Assembly (NCBI GenBank): GCA_028150825.1
Contig: JAOGIM010000002.1
Span: forward strand, 1-64,000
DNA from: Paracoccaceae bacterium
GTDB taxonomy: Bacteria > Pseudomonadota > Alphaproteobacteria > Rhodobacterales > Rhodobacteraceae
Reading direction: 5' to 3'
DNA length: 64,000 nucleotides
Shown here: one piece after another, positions 1-9,207 of the stretch
Position numbering within the stretch: position 1 is the first letter of the stretch
Layout: each line of letters opens with the position of its first letter
Position numbers and translations under genes: made by a program
Notes under the pieces: generated by a model
Database searches by the model: none
What the model saw: the letters and a program-made list of their open reading frames with translations, nothing else
What the model was told of the DNA's origin: nothing

Positions 1-588
1 AGGGTTCTTTAAGTCTAGGGCATATTCGGAGATGGCGAAGTTAAAGACTGCTCTAATAGAACTCATTACTCGACTGACACTAGAGCCAACCATTCCCTTG
101 GCTATGAGGTAGTCCCTGTACTTCAAAGCATCAGACCTAGAGTATACATCCAAGTCTTTGGTGCCACAAGCCTCTACTAGATAAGTACAGGCTCTTTGAG
201 CAGCCATATGGAAGGTTTTGCCTCTATTGGCACCCTTCTGAACTAGATATGTTTCCAAAGCCTGAGACAGCGTGAGGTTGGCTCTGCAAGGGCTCGACAA
301 ACTAGGCTGAGTATTTCGAGAATACTGCTCATACTCCAGCTTTAACAAATTCCTGCCGATTAAATCAGGATCAGGCATTTGCAGATAAGACCAGTATTCG
401 TCTAGTTTAGCCGCAGCCACCAAAGCCCTCGTCTTTGCAGTCTGTGCAGACCTCGTCTTCAAGCCCTGAACTATTCGGGGATAGGAATAAAGCTGAATAA
501 GATCAGCCGGAACACGCCTTGAGAAGTAGTAATACCCAGCGCGGTTAAATGTATAAGGGACTTTCTTGGTCAGTAATCTGGTCAACAT
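1..588 (-). CDS. Tyrosine-type site-specific integrase, N-terminal part (DUF6538-like N-terminus), truncated by window edge
   Basis: Open frame of 196 codons from ATG at 588 to the window edge: MLTRLLTKKVPYTFNRAGYYYFSRRVPADLIQLYSYPRIVQGLKTRSAQTAKTRALVAAAKLDEYW...; phage-type integrase N-terminus; absent from the ORF track because it has no stop in the window. Confidence 0.8.
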   Translation of the reverse strand, partial: MLTRLLTKKVPYTFNRAGYYYFSRRVPADLIQLYSYPRIVQGLKTRSAQTAKTRALVAAAKLDEYWSYLQMPDPDLIGRNLLKLEYEQYSRNTQPSLSSPCRANLTLSQALETYLVQKGANRGKTFHMAAQRACTYLVEACGTKDLDVYSRSDALKYRDYLIAKGMVGSSVSRVMSSIRAVFNFAISEYALDLKNP

Positions 589-677
589 TCTCTCCAGCCC
601 AATACTAAGGCAATATTATTTATAAGAATGTTATCAGTGGGTTATTTATCATCAGACTAAGCCAGTCTGAGATTAAG

Positions 678-764
678 TGGTGCGGTCGAGAAGACTCGAA
701 CTTCCACTCCGGTTAAAGAACAGCGACCTCAACGCTGCGCGTCTACCAATTCCGCCACGACCGC
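678..764 (-). tRNA. tRNA-Leu (anticodon GAG)
   Basis: Reverse complement GCGGTCGTGGCGGAATTGGTAGACGCGCAGCGTTGAGGTCGCTG...GGAAGTTCGAGTCTTCTCGACCGCACCA; pairing acceptor, GAG anticodon loop, variable arm, encoded CCA. Confidence 0.95.
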
Positions 765-993
765 ACGATCAGATGACAGTGCATTAACCAAATCAATCAC
801 CGATGTGAAGGGGTAATTTTAACTTTCTTTTCAGACGACTGGTAATTTATCTGCCGATGTTTAAAAACGGCACAGAAATCAGAAGACTACGATAATCTGG
901 AGACGAGTGAACTATTTACATCCCAATCTTGATTATCGTTTACTCAGCATCAATTCAGGGTGATCTGTGATCTATAAAAATGAAGTGACGCAA

Positions 994-2109
994 ATGAATG
1001 CAACAATACAACCGGTTTTGATAGGTTCGGAAATTTACAGGCAGTCTAGTTTTGGCATAGATCATCCGCTTTCAATTCCGCGCGTATCGACTGTGCTTGA
1101 TATGATCAAAGCTCTGGGGTGGTGTGGTCCGGGCGAGTATAGAACGGCGCCGTGTGCAAAGCCCAAGCTTTTACAACAATTTCACAGTCATAGTTATATT
1201 AGCGCGTTGCAAAGCATTGAGCTTTCCCAAAAGGTTAACGCCGTTGAGCGTAAAACTTACAATATAGGGACGCTGAGCAACCCAGTCTTCAGCGAGATGT
1301 TCCAACGGCCGGCAACTTCAGTTGGAAGCTCTATCCTTGCCGCCGAGCTTGTGGCAGGTGGTGGGTGTGCCTATGCCTTGGGCGGTGGACTACACCACGG
1401 CATGGCAACGTATGCCAATGGGTTTTGTTTCCTCAACGATTTGGTGTTTGCTATCAGACGACTACGCTCTTTGGGCATAAAGCGCATTTCTTATGTTGAT
1501 TTGGATGCGCACCATTGTGACGGTGTCGAGGCAGCGTTTGAGAATGATGATAATTTGCTGATCGTGTCGACCCACGAAGAAGTGCGCTGGCCATTTACAG
1601 GCCAGCTCAAGGGTAATGTCCTAGATCGGTGGGTCAATATCCCACTTCCTAAAGCTTGCAACGACGATGAATTTTTGTCAGTAGTGAATAAGATTGTACT
1701 ACCCGTGATACAGCGATTTTCCCCTGAGGCGCTGATCATCCAAGGAGGTGCGGATGCGTTGCGTGATGACCCTTTGTCACGGTTGTGTTTATCCAACACT
1801 GCGTTGTGGCAGACCTTTTCCAATTTACTTGAGCTAAGCGACAGGGTTATCCTTACAGGTGGAGGGGGATATAATCCATGGGCAGTGGCCCGACTCTGGA
1901 CTGGTTTCTGGGCAATCATGAGTGGACGCCAAGTGCCTTGTGAGCTTGATGCATCAGCCTCTTCAATTCTGCGAGACCTTCACTGGGCACGCAAAAGTGA
2001 GCCTGACGAAAGTGTTTTTCATTATTTTCACGATTTGCCGAATAAAGGTATCATTCGGCCAGAAATACAGGACTTATCAGAACATCTCAAACGAGTTCAT
2101 TTCCTTTGA
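994..2109 (+). CDS. Histone deacetylase family protein (AcuC/acetylpolyamine amidohydrolase-like)
   Basis: YVDLDAHHCDGVEAAF, ALGGGLHHG and QGGADALRDDPLSRL motifs; internal ATG at 994 preferred over GTG at 967. Confidence 0.85.
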   Translation: MNATIQPVLIGSEIYRQSSFGIDHPLSIPRVSTVLDMIKALGWCGPGEYRTAPCAKPKLLQQFHSHSYISALQSIELSQKVNAVERKTYNIGTLSNPVFSEMFQRPATSVGSSILAAELVAGGGCAYALGGGLHHGMATYANGFCFLNDLVFAIRRLRSLGIKRISYVDLDAHHCDGVEAAFENDDNLLIVSTHEEVRWPFTGQLKGNVLDRWVNIPLPKACNDDEFLSVVNKIVLPVIQRFSPEALIIQGGADALRDDPLSRLCLSNTALWQTFSNLLELSDRVILTGGGGYNPWAVARLWTGFWAIMSGRQVPCELDASASSILRDLHWARKSEPDESVFHYFHDLPNKGIIRPEIQDLSEHLKRVHFL

Positions 2110-2224
2110 ACTTGCGTTCTATAAGATATTTGTAATACATTTTAAATGTTGACGCTCTACAGGGTGGTTTTGTTATAAACCAGTTCTAACCGATCCAAAG
2201 TGACTTAATAGTGTAAGTCTAAAA

Positions 2225-2995
2225 ATGCTAAAATTATGCGCAAACCTAACAATGATGTTTCAGGAATATCATTTTTTAGATCGATTCTCTGCGGCAGCGG
2301 ATACTGGATTTTCTGGAGTTGAAATCCTGTTTCCCTATGCATTTAACGCTGATGAAATGGCTTCTTTACTTGATAGGCATCAGCTTGAATTATGTCTGAT
2401 AAATCTCTTTCCAGGCGTTTGGGAGAAGGGAGAACGGGGCTTTGCGGCGTTGCCTGATAAACGGCAGTCGTTTTATCATTCTGTTGATCTGGCTCTTAAA
2501 TATGCACGTGATATGAATGCCGGGGCTGTGCATGTAATGGCTGGGATTGCGGCGCCAAATGACCAGAATAGACAATGCTATATTGACAATGTCAGATACG
2601 CAGCTGATCTATTGATAGATGCAGGCAAAGCCCTATGCATAGAGCCAATAAGTAAGCTGACAATTCCTGGCTACTTTCTCCATAACACTTGGCAAGCGAC
2701 TGACCTCATGGATGAGATTGCGCATCCTGCTGTAAAGCTCCAGCTTGATATTTTTCACCACCAGACAATCCATGGCGACGTATCTGGCGCGATAGCCACT
2801 TTGTTTGATAGAATAGGTCATATGCAAATTGCTGGCGTGCCGGATCGTCACGAGCCAGATATAGGAAATCTGAATTACCGAGCTATATTAAGCCATTTGG
2901 ATGCTTTGGGATATAAGGGATGGTTAGGTTGCGAATATTCACCCAAAGCTGGAACCAAAGAAGGCCTAAGTTGGACCACGCCCTATCAGTCCTGA
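2225..2995 (+). CDS. hyi: Hydroxypyruvate isomerase family TIM-barrel protein
   Basis: CANLTMMFQEYHFLDRFSAAADTGFSGVEILFPY...LQLDIFHHQ...HMQIAGVPDRHEPDIGNLNYRAIL typical of Hyi. Confidence 0.85.
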   Translation: MLKLCANLTMMFQEYHFLDRFSAAADTGFSGVEILFPYAFNADEMASLLDRHQLELCLINLFPGVWEKGERGFAALPDKRQSFYHSVDLALKYARDMNAGAVHVMAGIAAPNDQNRQCYIDNVRYAADLLIDAGKALCIEPISKLTIPGYFLHNTWQATDLMDEIAHPAVKLQLDIFHHQTIHGDVSGAIATLFDRIGHMQIAGVPDRHEPDIGNLNYRAILSHLDALGYKGWLGCEYSPKAGTKEGLSWTTPYQS

Positions 2996-4023
2996 GGTGT
3001 TTGCAAAGTTGCATTCTCCCAAGCCTTGATGAAGTTTTCTCGTTTTAATCTATCCAGATAGACCATAAGCCCAGGTCCCAGCCTAATTGGGCGCAGGGAT
3101 GTTTCCTGTTGTAAGGCATCCAATTCAAGTGCTGGAAACGGGAATTGTTTAGCCAGATTGGCGTCCAGACTAAATGAAATGAGATGATCGATGAATTCAC
3201 CGGCAATCTGTGGGGATTGTGACTTAGTAGATATAAGCGCAGAGCGCAGCATCAGTGTGGTAAAATCTTTCGGGTTTACAATAATGATGTCTTCTTGAAG
3301 GTGTGCTTGGGCATTGGCGTAGCTGCCAAGCACATTGTACGCAACCGCCAAATCACCTGAAATCACGTCGTTGATCATTTTACTTGAACAACAGTAAAGT
3401 TTTGTACCAGTAATGCCCATGACCTCGGCTAAGCGCCAGTAAGTCTCTGAGGTGCGCGCATCTTGCGTGGCAAAGAGGTATCCTAACCCGCTTGTTCTGA
3501 CATCATAGGTGCCGATGCGCCCCGAGAAACGTTCTGGATACGCACGAATTGTTGCGATAAGCTCTTGGCGTGACTGAGGGATAGGGAGATCGGCAAAATC
3601 TTTCGCTGACAAAGCGATCGAGGCAGGCTCTTGTGTAAAAGCAAAAACATAGTTTTGCCAGTGGGCCCATTCTGGAAGTTTTTCGGTGAACTCCGAGGAA
3701 TAGGCCAAGGCTAGTCCGTCGTTTGCGATTTTTGTCTGAAGGTCCATTGCGCTTGAAAGGGCGAGATCAAAAGATGTAGTGTCATCATTGAGTGCTTTGA
3801 ATAATTCGCTTGAAGAGACTTCAAAATAATCAATGGAAATTGTTTTGTTTTTTTCTTGAAACCGAGTGATGACGTCTGAAAATAAGTCTAGATCAGTGGT
3901 TGACAGAATGGTGAGTACGACACGCTCATTTTTTGCTATAAATTTTCGTTTTGCCTCAATTTCAAAACTCATGCCTGCGGAGGTAAAGAGCATCAAGAAG
4001 ATGGAAAACACAAGGTGACGCAT
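2986..4023 (-). CDS. Periplasmic extracellular solute-binding protein linked to the two-component system
   Basis: Signal peptide; FSDVITRFQEKNKTISIDYFEVSSSELFKAL; overlaps the histidine kinase gene. Confidence 0.75.
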   Translation of the reverse strand: MRHLVFSIFLMLFTSAGMSFEIEAKRKFIAKNERVVLTILSTTDLDLFSDVITRFQEKNKTISIDYFEVSSSELFKALNDDTTSFDLALSSAMDLQTKIANDGLALAYSSEFTEKLPEWAHWQNYVFAFTQEPASIALSAKDFADLPIPQSRQELIATIRAYPERFSGRIGTYDVRTSGLGYLFATQDARTSETYWRLAEVMGITGTKLYCCSSKMINDVISGDLAVAYNVLGSYANAQAHLQEDIIIVNPKDFTTLMLRSALISTKSQSPQIAGEFIDHLISFSLDANLAKQFPFPALELDALQQETSLRPIRLGPGLMVYLDRLKRENFIKAWENATLQTPQD

Positions 4024-5378
4024 GCGCCGTTTCCTTTCGCATTATTTTCAATACTGAGACTTCCGCCATGTGCCCCTACAACATCGTCGACGATGGTCAA
4101 CCCAAGCCCGGAGCCGATCCTTCCTCCGACATTTGAGCCGCGCACAAATCGTTTTGTCAGATCGGATCTGTCCTCCTTAGGGAAACCAATCCCTTCATCC
4201 TGAATGATAAGACCAATCTTGCGAGGGCCTTGGAGAAACCTAAGCTTTACCAGGCTTTCCACTGGAGAGTATTTGATTGCATTATCGATGAGGTTGCGAA
4301 CTGCATTCTGGATCAAAATACTATCGCCCATTATACTGAGTGGAGAGCTGTTTTCAAGGTTGAGAACGATGTCCTTTAAATCTGCAACTGGGCGCATGTT
4401 TTCGACCAAATCAAAAACCATTTCCCGTAGATCAAGTTTTTGCACTTCGAGGTAATCTGTACGGAAAGTCACCATCGCGTGGTCTAATAATTGCCCCGCC
4501 GCTCGCGAGCTTTCGTCGATTGCACGGATCATTTCGCGCAAAGCTACCCGATTTTCATCCTGTTCAACCCTATGCAGAGCGACTTCGGCCTGTGTCCTGA
4601 CTGTTGCCAAAGGTGTGCGCACCCGATGTGCGGCTTCTGCGATGAACTCCTCGGATTGCCCAAGTGATTTCTTTAAACGACCCATAAATTTGTTGAGGGC
4701 ATCTACCAAGGGGACCATTTCGCGTGGGATAGGTGCCGCAACGGGACGCAAATCTTGGGGACCACGACGGGATACGGAAACAGCCAGTTGCTGCAAAGGG
4801 CGGACAGTGGATTGGGCCGAATAAACCGTCAGGATGGCTGCAATCGCAAAAAAACCAAAACCTAACATCGAGACGCGTCGTGAAATAAATGCCAGTGTCT
4901 GCTTTTGGCCGTTACGGGTCTGCGCTATCGTGACTGAAATAAGAACTGGTACACCTGCGTTTGACAAAAGTCTGGTTGACGTGACAAGCCTCACTTCCTC
5001 ACCTAGGTAATTGGCTGTTGATACCCGTGGCTGAGAAAGAGATTTGGCTGGCTTTGCGTCTGGAAGGCTATCGTAGCCCGTTAAAAATATATTATTTTGT
5101 GTGATTTTGTAAAAGACGCGGTCATCGCTGACGTTTCCAAGCATCGAAAATGCGGAGTATGGGATGTCAATGGTAATTTGGCCATTTTGCACAGCGGCCA
5201 CGTCAAGAATGGACGTCACTGAGGCTCTGAGAATATTATCCTGATTTTCTTCGGCCAATTGTTTGGTAAAATTTTGTACAACAAAAAACAAAATCAACGC
5301 CAAGATACCTGCGCCACTCAGTAACTGTATAAGTAACCTGCCACGGATGGATCCGCTTGCTCTTACACGATCTGTCAT
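3993..5378 (-). CDS. tctE: Sensor histidine kinase, TctE-like
   Basis: H-box EEFIAEAAHRVRTPLATVRTQAEVAL; N box NLIDNAIKYSP; GSGLGLTIV. Confidence 0.85.
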   Translation of the reverse strand: MTDRVRASGSIRGRLLIQLLSGAGILALILFFVVQNFTKQLAEENQDNILRASVTSILDVAAVQNGQITIDIPYSAFSMLGNVSDDRVFYKITQNNIFLTGYDSLPDAKPAKSLSQPRVSTANYLGEEVRLVTSTRLLSNAGVPVLISVTIAQTRNGQKQTLAFISRRVSMLGFGFFAIAAILTVYSAQSTVRPLQQLAVSVSRRGPQDLRPVAAPIPREMVPLVDALNKFMGRLKKSLGQSEEFIAEAAHRVRTPLATVRTQAEVALHRVEQDENRVALREMIRAIDESSRAAGQLLDHAMVTFRTDYLEVQKLDLREMVFDLVENMRPVADLKDIVLNLENSSPLSIMGDSILIQNAVRNLIDNAIKYSPVESLVKLRFLQGPRKIGLIIQDEGIGFPKEDRSDLTKRFVRGSNVGGRIGSGLGLTIVDDVVGAHGGSLSIENNAKGNGACVTLCFPSS

Positions 5379-6040
5379 AACAAGCTTAGCCGATAGCCCA
5401 TACCACGCTCGGTTATGATTTTAAGATCTGAACTTTCGAGCTTTTTGCGCAACCTCGCTACGTAAACTTCGATCGCATTTTCGGCAACGTCGTCTTCGTA
5501 TGAAAATAGTCGATCTACTAGTTTGGATTTGGAAAATAGCTGACCTGGCGCATTGATGAAGATCTCTAGGAGACGCAGCTCACGATTCCTCAGTCGGATG
5601 GGTATATCATCGACGCGAAGCTTGCCTGACACCCCATCATATACTGTATTTCCGAATCGCTTTATATTTTCTGCCGCCCCCCCTTGACGGCGTATAACAG
5701 CTCTACATCGTGCCTCAAGTTCGGAAAAATCGAAGGGCTTAGTTAAATAATCATCTGCTCCCAGATCTAGGACGCCAACCCTGTCAGAGACTTGAGATCG
5801 CGCGGTTAATGCAATAATCGGGGTCTTTCCTGAATTCGCCCGGTATTCTTTCAAAAGCTGCCTTCCATCACCATCAGGCAACATAATATCCAATAAAATC
5901 AAGTCATAATCGGAAACCTTCAAATAATCATTCGCTGTCCCAATACGGGCCGCATGGTCTGCAACATGTCCATTTAGCGACATGCGATCCAGAATCGCTT
6001 TTGCAAGGGCTAGATTGTCTTCCACTAATAGGTATCGCAT
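5375..6040 (-). CDS. tctD: OmpR-family response regulator, TctD-like
   Basis: MRYLLVEDNLALAKAI...LILLDIMLPDGDG...winged-helix C-terminus VYVARLRKKLESSDLKIITERGMGYRL. Confidence 0.9.
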   Translation of the reverse strand: MRYLLVEDNLALAKAILDRMSLNGHVADHAARIGTANDYLKVSDYDLILLDIMLPDGDGRQLLKEYRANSGKTPIIALTARSQVSDRVGVLDLGADDYLTKPFDFSELEARCRAVIRRQGGAAENIKRFGNTVYDGVSGKLRVDDIPIRLRNRELRLLEIFINAPGQLFSKSKLVDRLFSYEDDVAENAIEVYVARLRKKLESSDLKIITERGMGYRLSLL

Positions 6041-6145
6041 CGAGTTCCCACAATTTTAAGATGCATGTCAGGTTTGTGTCAGCTTGATCTGCATAATAAC
6101 CATTCATGATCTGGATCGTAGGGTCATGTCAAATAGGAGGACATA

Positions 6146-7132
6146 ATGTCTAAATTGAAATTTACACGCCGGGTGCTTGTCACTACGGCGGCAACTGCAA
6201 TGTCTATAGCTATACCCGTGTTCGCTGGCGGCCATCAAGTGTTGGACAGTGTGCATTTTATCATTCCTGGTGGTGCCGGTGGCGGCTGGGATGGAACTGC
6301 GCGCGGAACAGGTGAGGCTCTTACTAAATCGGGTCTGGTCGGATCTGCATCTTATGAAAACATGTCTGGTGGTGGCGGTGGTAAAGCCATTGGCTTTATG
6401 ATTGAAAATGCTGATAGCCAGCACGGCACTATGATGGTGAATTCAACACCTATCGTTATCCGGTCCCTGACAGGCGTATTTCCCCATAATTTCCGCGATC
6501 TCACATTGGTAGCGGGTACAATTGGGGATTATGCGGCTATTGTCGTCAATAAAGACAGCAGCCTGAACACAATGACTGATTTGATTGCCGCATATGACGC
6601 AAATCCCAATAGCACAGCAATTGGGGGTGGTTCGGTTCCAGGCGGAATGGATCATCTGGTTGCAGCCATGGTGATGGAGGCAGCAGGCAAAGATGCCCTC
6701 AACGTTAAATACATTGCCTATGACGCTGGTGGCAAAGCAATGGCAGCACTTTTGTCAGGTGAGATCGCAGCCTTATCAACAGGGTTCTCAGAAGCTGTCG
6801 CACTTGCGCAAGCGGGTGAAGTAAAAATTCTTGGCGTTACATCTGATGCAAGGGTAGATGCTTTTGCGGATGCACCCACGATGAAAGAGCAGGGCATTGA
6901 CACGAATTTTGTGAACTGGCGTGGTTTTTTTGCGGCTCCTGGTCTTCCGGTAGACAAGCTGGCTGCGTATCAAGATGCACTTGCAAAAATGTATGATACA
7001 CCCGAATGGGAAGAAGTTCGCAGCCGTAATGGTTGGGTAAATATTCATAATTCTGGTGACGCATTCCGCACTTTCTTAGAAGGTCAGGAAAAGGTTATCG
7101 GTGATCTCATGAAGAAACTTGGGTTTCTCTAG
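6146..7132 (+). CDS. tctC: Tripartite tricarboxylate transporter substrate-binding protein TctC
   Basis: Signal peptide; VHFIIPGGAGGGWDGTARGTGEALTKSGL; upstream of TctB and TctA. Confidence 0.9.
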   Translation: MSKLKFTRRVLVTTAATAMSIAIPVFAGGHQVLDSVHFIIPGGAGGGWDGTARGTGEALTKSGLVGSASYENMSGGGGGKAIGFMIENADSQHGTMMVNSTPIVIRSLTGVFPHNFRDLTLVAGTIGDYAAIVVNKDSSLNTMTDLIAAYDANPNSTAIGGGSVPGGMDHLVAAMVMEAAGKDALNVKYIAYDAGGKAMAALLSGEIAALSTGFSEAVALAQAGEVKILGVTSDARVDAFADAPTMKEQGIDTNFVNWRGFFAAPGLPVDKLAAYQDALAKMYDTPEWEEVRSRNGWVNIHNSGDAFRTFLEGQEKVIGDLMKKLGFL

Positions 7133-7150
7133 GGAAGACAATCTGAACAG

Positions 7151-7177
7151 CGTTGGTCCCTCATATTGGGGCCAGCG
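7151..7177 (+). promoter_or_regulatory. Intercistronic stem-loop between tctC and tctB
   Basis: CGTTGGTCCC-TCATATT-GGGGCCAGCG: 10-bp stem with two G-U pairs and a 7-nt loop. Confidence 0.6.
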
Positions 7178-7194
7178 GCAATTGGAGGGATTAC

Positions 7195-7680
7195 ATGGCA
7201 CTTGACCGATGGATCGCATTAATCATTTTACTGATTTGCTTCGCATATGGTTATACCGCCTTTTTCATGATGGATGCAGGTATGCCTCCGTTCATGCGCC
7301 GTAGCCCAATATGGCCAAGCACTTTTCCCAAAGCTCTTGCGATTTTAGGCATTATTATCTCTTTATCGATAGTTTTAAGGATGGAGAAAAGTGATATAAA
7401 TTTCAAAGAAGGCGATATCAATTACCGCAATTTAGGGCAGTATAAAATCGGCCAAGCATTTTTGTTGCTTTCGTTCATGGTTGCTTATGCATTATTTTTG
7501 CGCCCGATGGGTTTTCTAGCCTCTACAACTGCCTTTTTGGTTTTCTCAGGCGCGCTGCTTGGCGAGCGTAAATTGCTTCGCCTATTTTTGATATCGGGTC
7601 TTTCAACTGGTGTTATTTGGTATCTTGTACAAGAAGTTTTGGGTATTTTCCTGAGGCCGTTTCCATTTTTTCTAGTCTAG
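7195..7680 (+). CDS. tctB: Tripartite tricarboxylate transporter TctB family protein
   Basis: Small 4-TM protein between TctC and TctA; ATG at 7195 preceded by GGAGG. Confidence 0.85.
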   Translation: MALDRWIALIILLICFAYGYTAFFMMDAGMPPFMRRSPIWPSTFPKALAILGIIISLSIVLRMEKSDINFKEGDINYRNLGQYKIGQAFLLLSFMVAYALFLRPMGFLASTTAFLVFSGALLGERKLLRLFLISGLSTGVIWYLVQEVLGIFLRPFPFFLV

Positions 7681-7689
7681 GAGAAGGCC

Positions 7690-9207
7690 ATGATTGAAGG
7701 ACTAATGATTGGCTTGGGGACTGCATTTTCAGTCACAAATTTGTTGATGGTAGTTGGTGGCTGTCTGATTGGAACATTCATTGGCATGCTTCCCGGGCTA
7801 GGTCCTATGTCAATTATTGCAATTATGATACCAATTGCGATTACAATTGGAGATCCCTCGGCGGCTATTATTTTGCTGGCCGGCGTTTATTATGGCGCAA
7901 TATTTGGTGGATCGACCTCTTCTATTCTAATAAATGCGCCCGGTGTTGCGTCCACTGTTGCCACAAGTTTTGATGGCTATCCTCTGGCCCGACAGGGCAA
8001 AGCGGGAAAAGCCCTGACTGTGGCGGCTATTTCATCCTTTTCAGGTGGCACCATTGGTGCTGTTCTTTTGATGATATTTGCACCTGCTCTGGCAACTGTT
8101 GCCCTGTTGTTTCATTCGGCGGAATATTTTGCTCTTATGGTGGTGGGCCTTTCAGCGATCTCAACATTTGCTGGATCTGGGCAGGTTAGCAAAGCATTGC
8201 TAATGACTGTGTTAGGTTTGATTATGGCCACAGTAGGTGAGGGCGCTTTATACAATTTGCCGCGCTTTACTATGGGGATAATGGATCTTCAATCCGGATT
8301 TGGCTTTATAACGCTTGCAATGGCGATGTTTGCCTTGCCAGAAGCAATTTACCTGGTTCTTGATCCATCGCGTTCTAATCCCGGTGAGGGCAATGCCGAA
8401 ATCAGGGAATTGCGCATTACGCAGGAAGAGGCCCGTGCAATTGCGCCAGTCATCGGGCGTCAATCCATTCAGGGTTTTTTTATTGGTGTATTGCCGGGTG
8501 CGGGTGCAACAATCGCTAGCTTTCTTGGTTATGCGGTCGAGCGCAACATCGCCCCAAAAGAAGAACAAGATCAATTTGGCAAAGGTTCGATCAAAGGCCT
8601 TGCCGCACCTGAAAGTGCCAACAATGCCGCCTGTACAGGCTCTTTTGTACCCCTTTTAACACTAGGTATTCCTGGGTCTGGGACAACTGCTATTTTGTTG
8701 GGTGCGCTGATTGCTCTGAATGTTTCGCCTGGACCGCGGCTGATGGTGGATCAACCTGAGATATTCTGGTCCGTTATTGTCTCGATGTATCTGGGCAATT
8801 TGATCCTGCTGATCCTAAATTTGCCCCTCATTCCGTATATTGCCAAAATTCTGATCGTACCGCGCACTTACCTTATCCCATTTATTTTATTCTTTACGCT
8901 AATGGGGGCCTACATAGGTCAGAATAATGCAACTGAACTTTTAATTCTCATCGGCTTTGGCGTTTGCGCCACAATTTTACGGTTTGCCGATTACCCTCTT
9001 GCCCCTTTGCTTATTGGTTTCATTTTGGGCAGCATGCTGGAAGACAATTTTTCCCGTTCTATGCAGCTTTATGATGGCTTTGGCTTTATCCTAGAGCGTC
9101 CGATGACCCTGAGCCTACTGACACTTGCTCTTATTTTAATCGCCTTTCCAACATACAGAGCGCGTCGGACGAGATTGCGAGCAAAAGGCGTGGCAGATGG
9201 TGATTGA
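7690..9207 (+). CDS. tctA: Tripartite tricarboxylate transporter permease TctA
   Basis: GTFIGMLPGLGPMSIIAIMIP, YYGAIFGGSTSSILINAPG, KGLAAPESANNAACTGSFVPLLTLGIPGSGTTAILLGAL. Confidence 0.95.
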   Translation: MIEGLMIGLGTAFSVTNLLMVVGGCLIGTFIGMLPGLGPMSIIAIMIPIAITIGDPSAAIILLAGVYYGAIFGGSTSSILINAPGVASTVATSFDGYPLARQGKAGKALTVAAISSFSGGTIGAVLLMIFAPALATVALLFHSAEYFALMVVGLSAISTFAGSGQVSKALLMTVLGLIMATVGEGALYNLPRFTMGIMDLQSGFGFITLAMAMFALPEAIYLVLDPSRSNPGEGNAEIRELRITQEEARAIAPVIGRQSIQGFFIGVLPGAGATIASFLGYAVERNIAPKEEQDQFGKGSIKGLAAPESANNAACTGSFVPLLTLGIPGSGTTAILLGALIALNVSPGPRLMVDQPEIFWSVIVSMYLGNLILLILNLPLIPYIAKILIVPRTYLIPFILFFTLMGAYIGQNNATELLILIGFGVCATILRFADYPLAPLLIGFILGSMLEDNFSRSMQLYDGFGFILERPMTLSLLTLALILIAFPTYRARRTRLRAKGVADGD

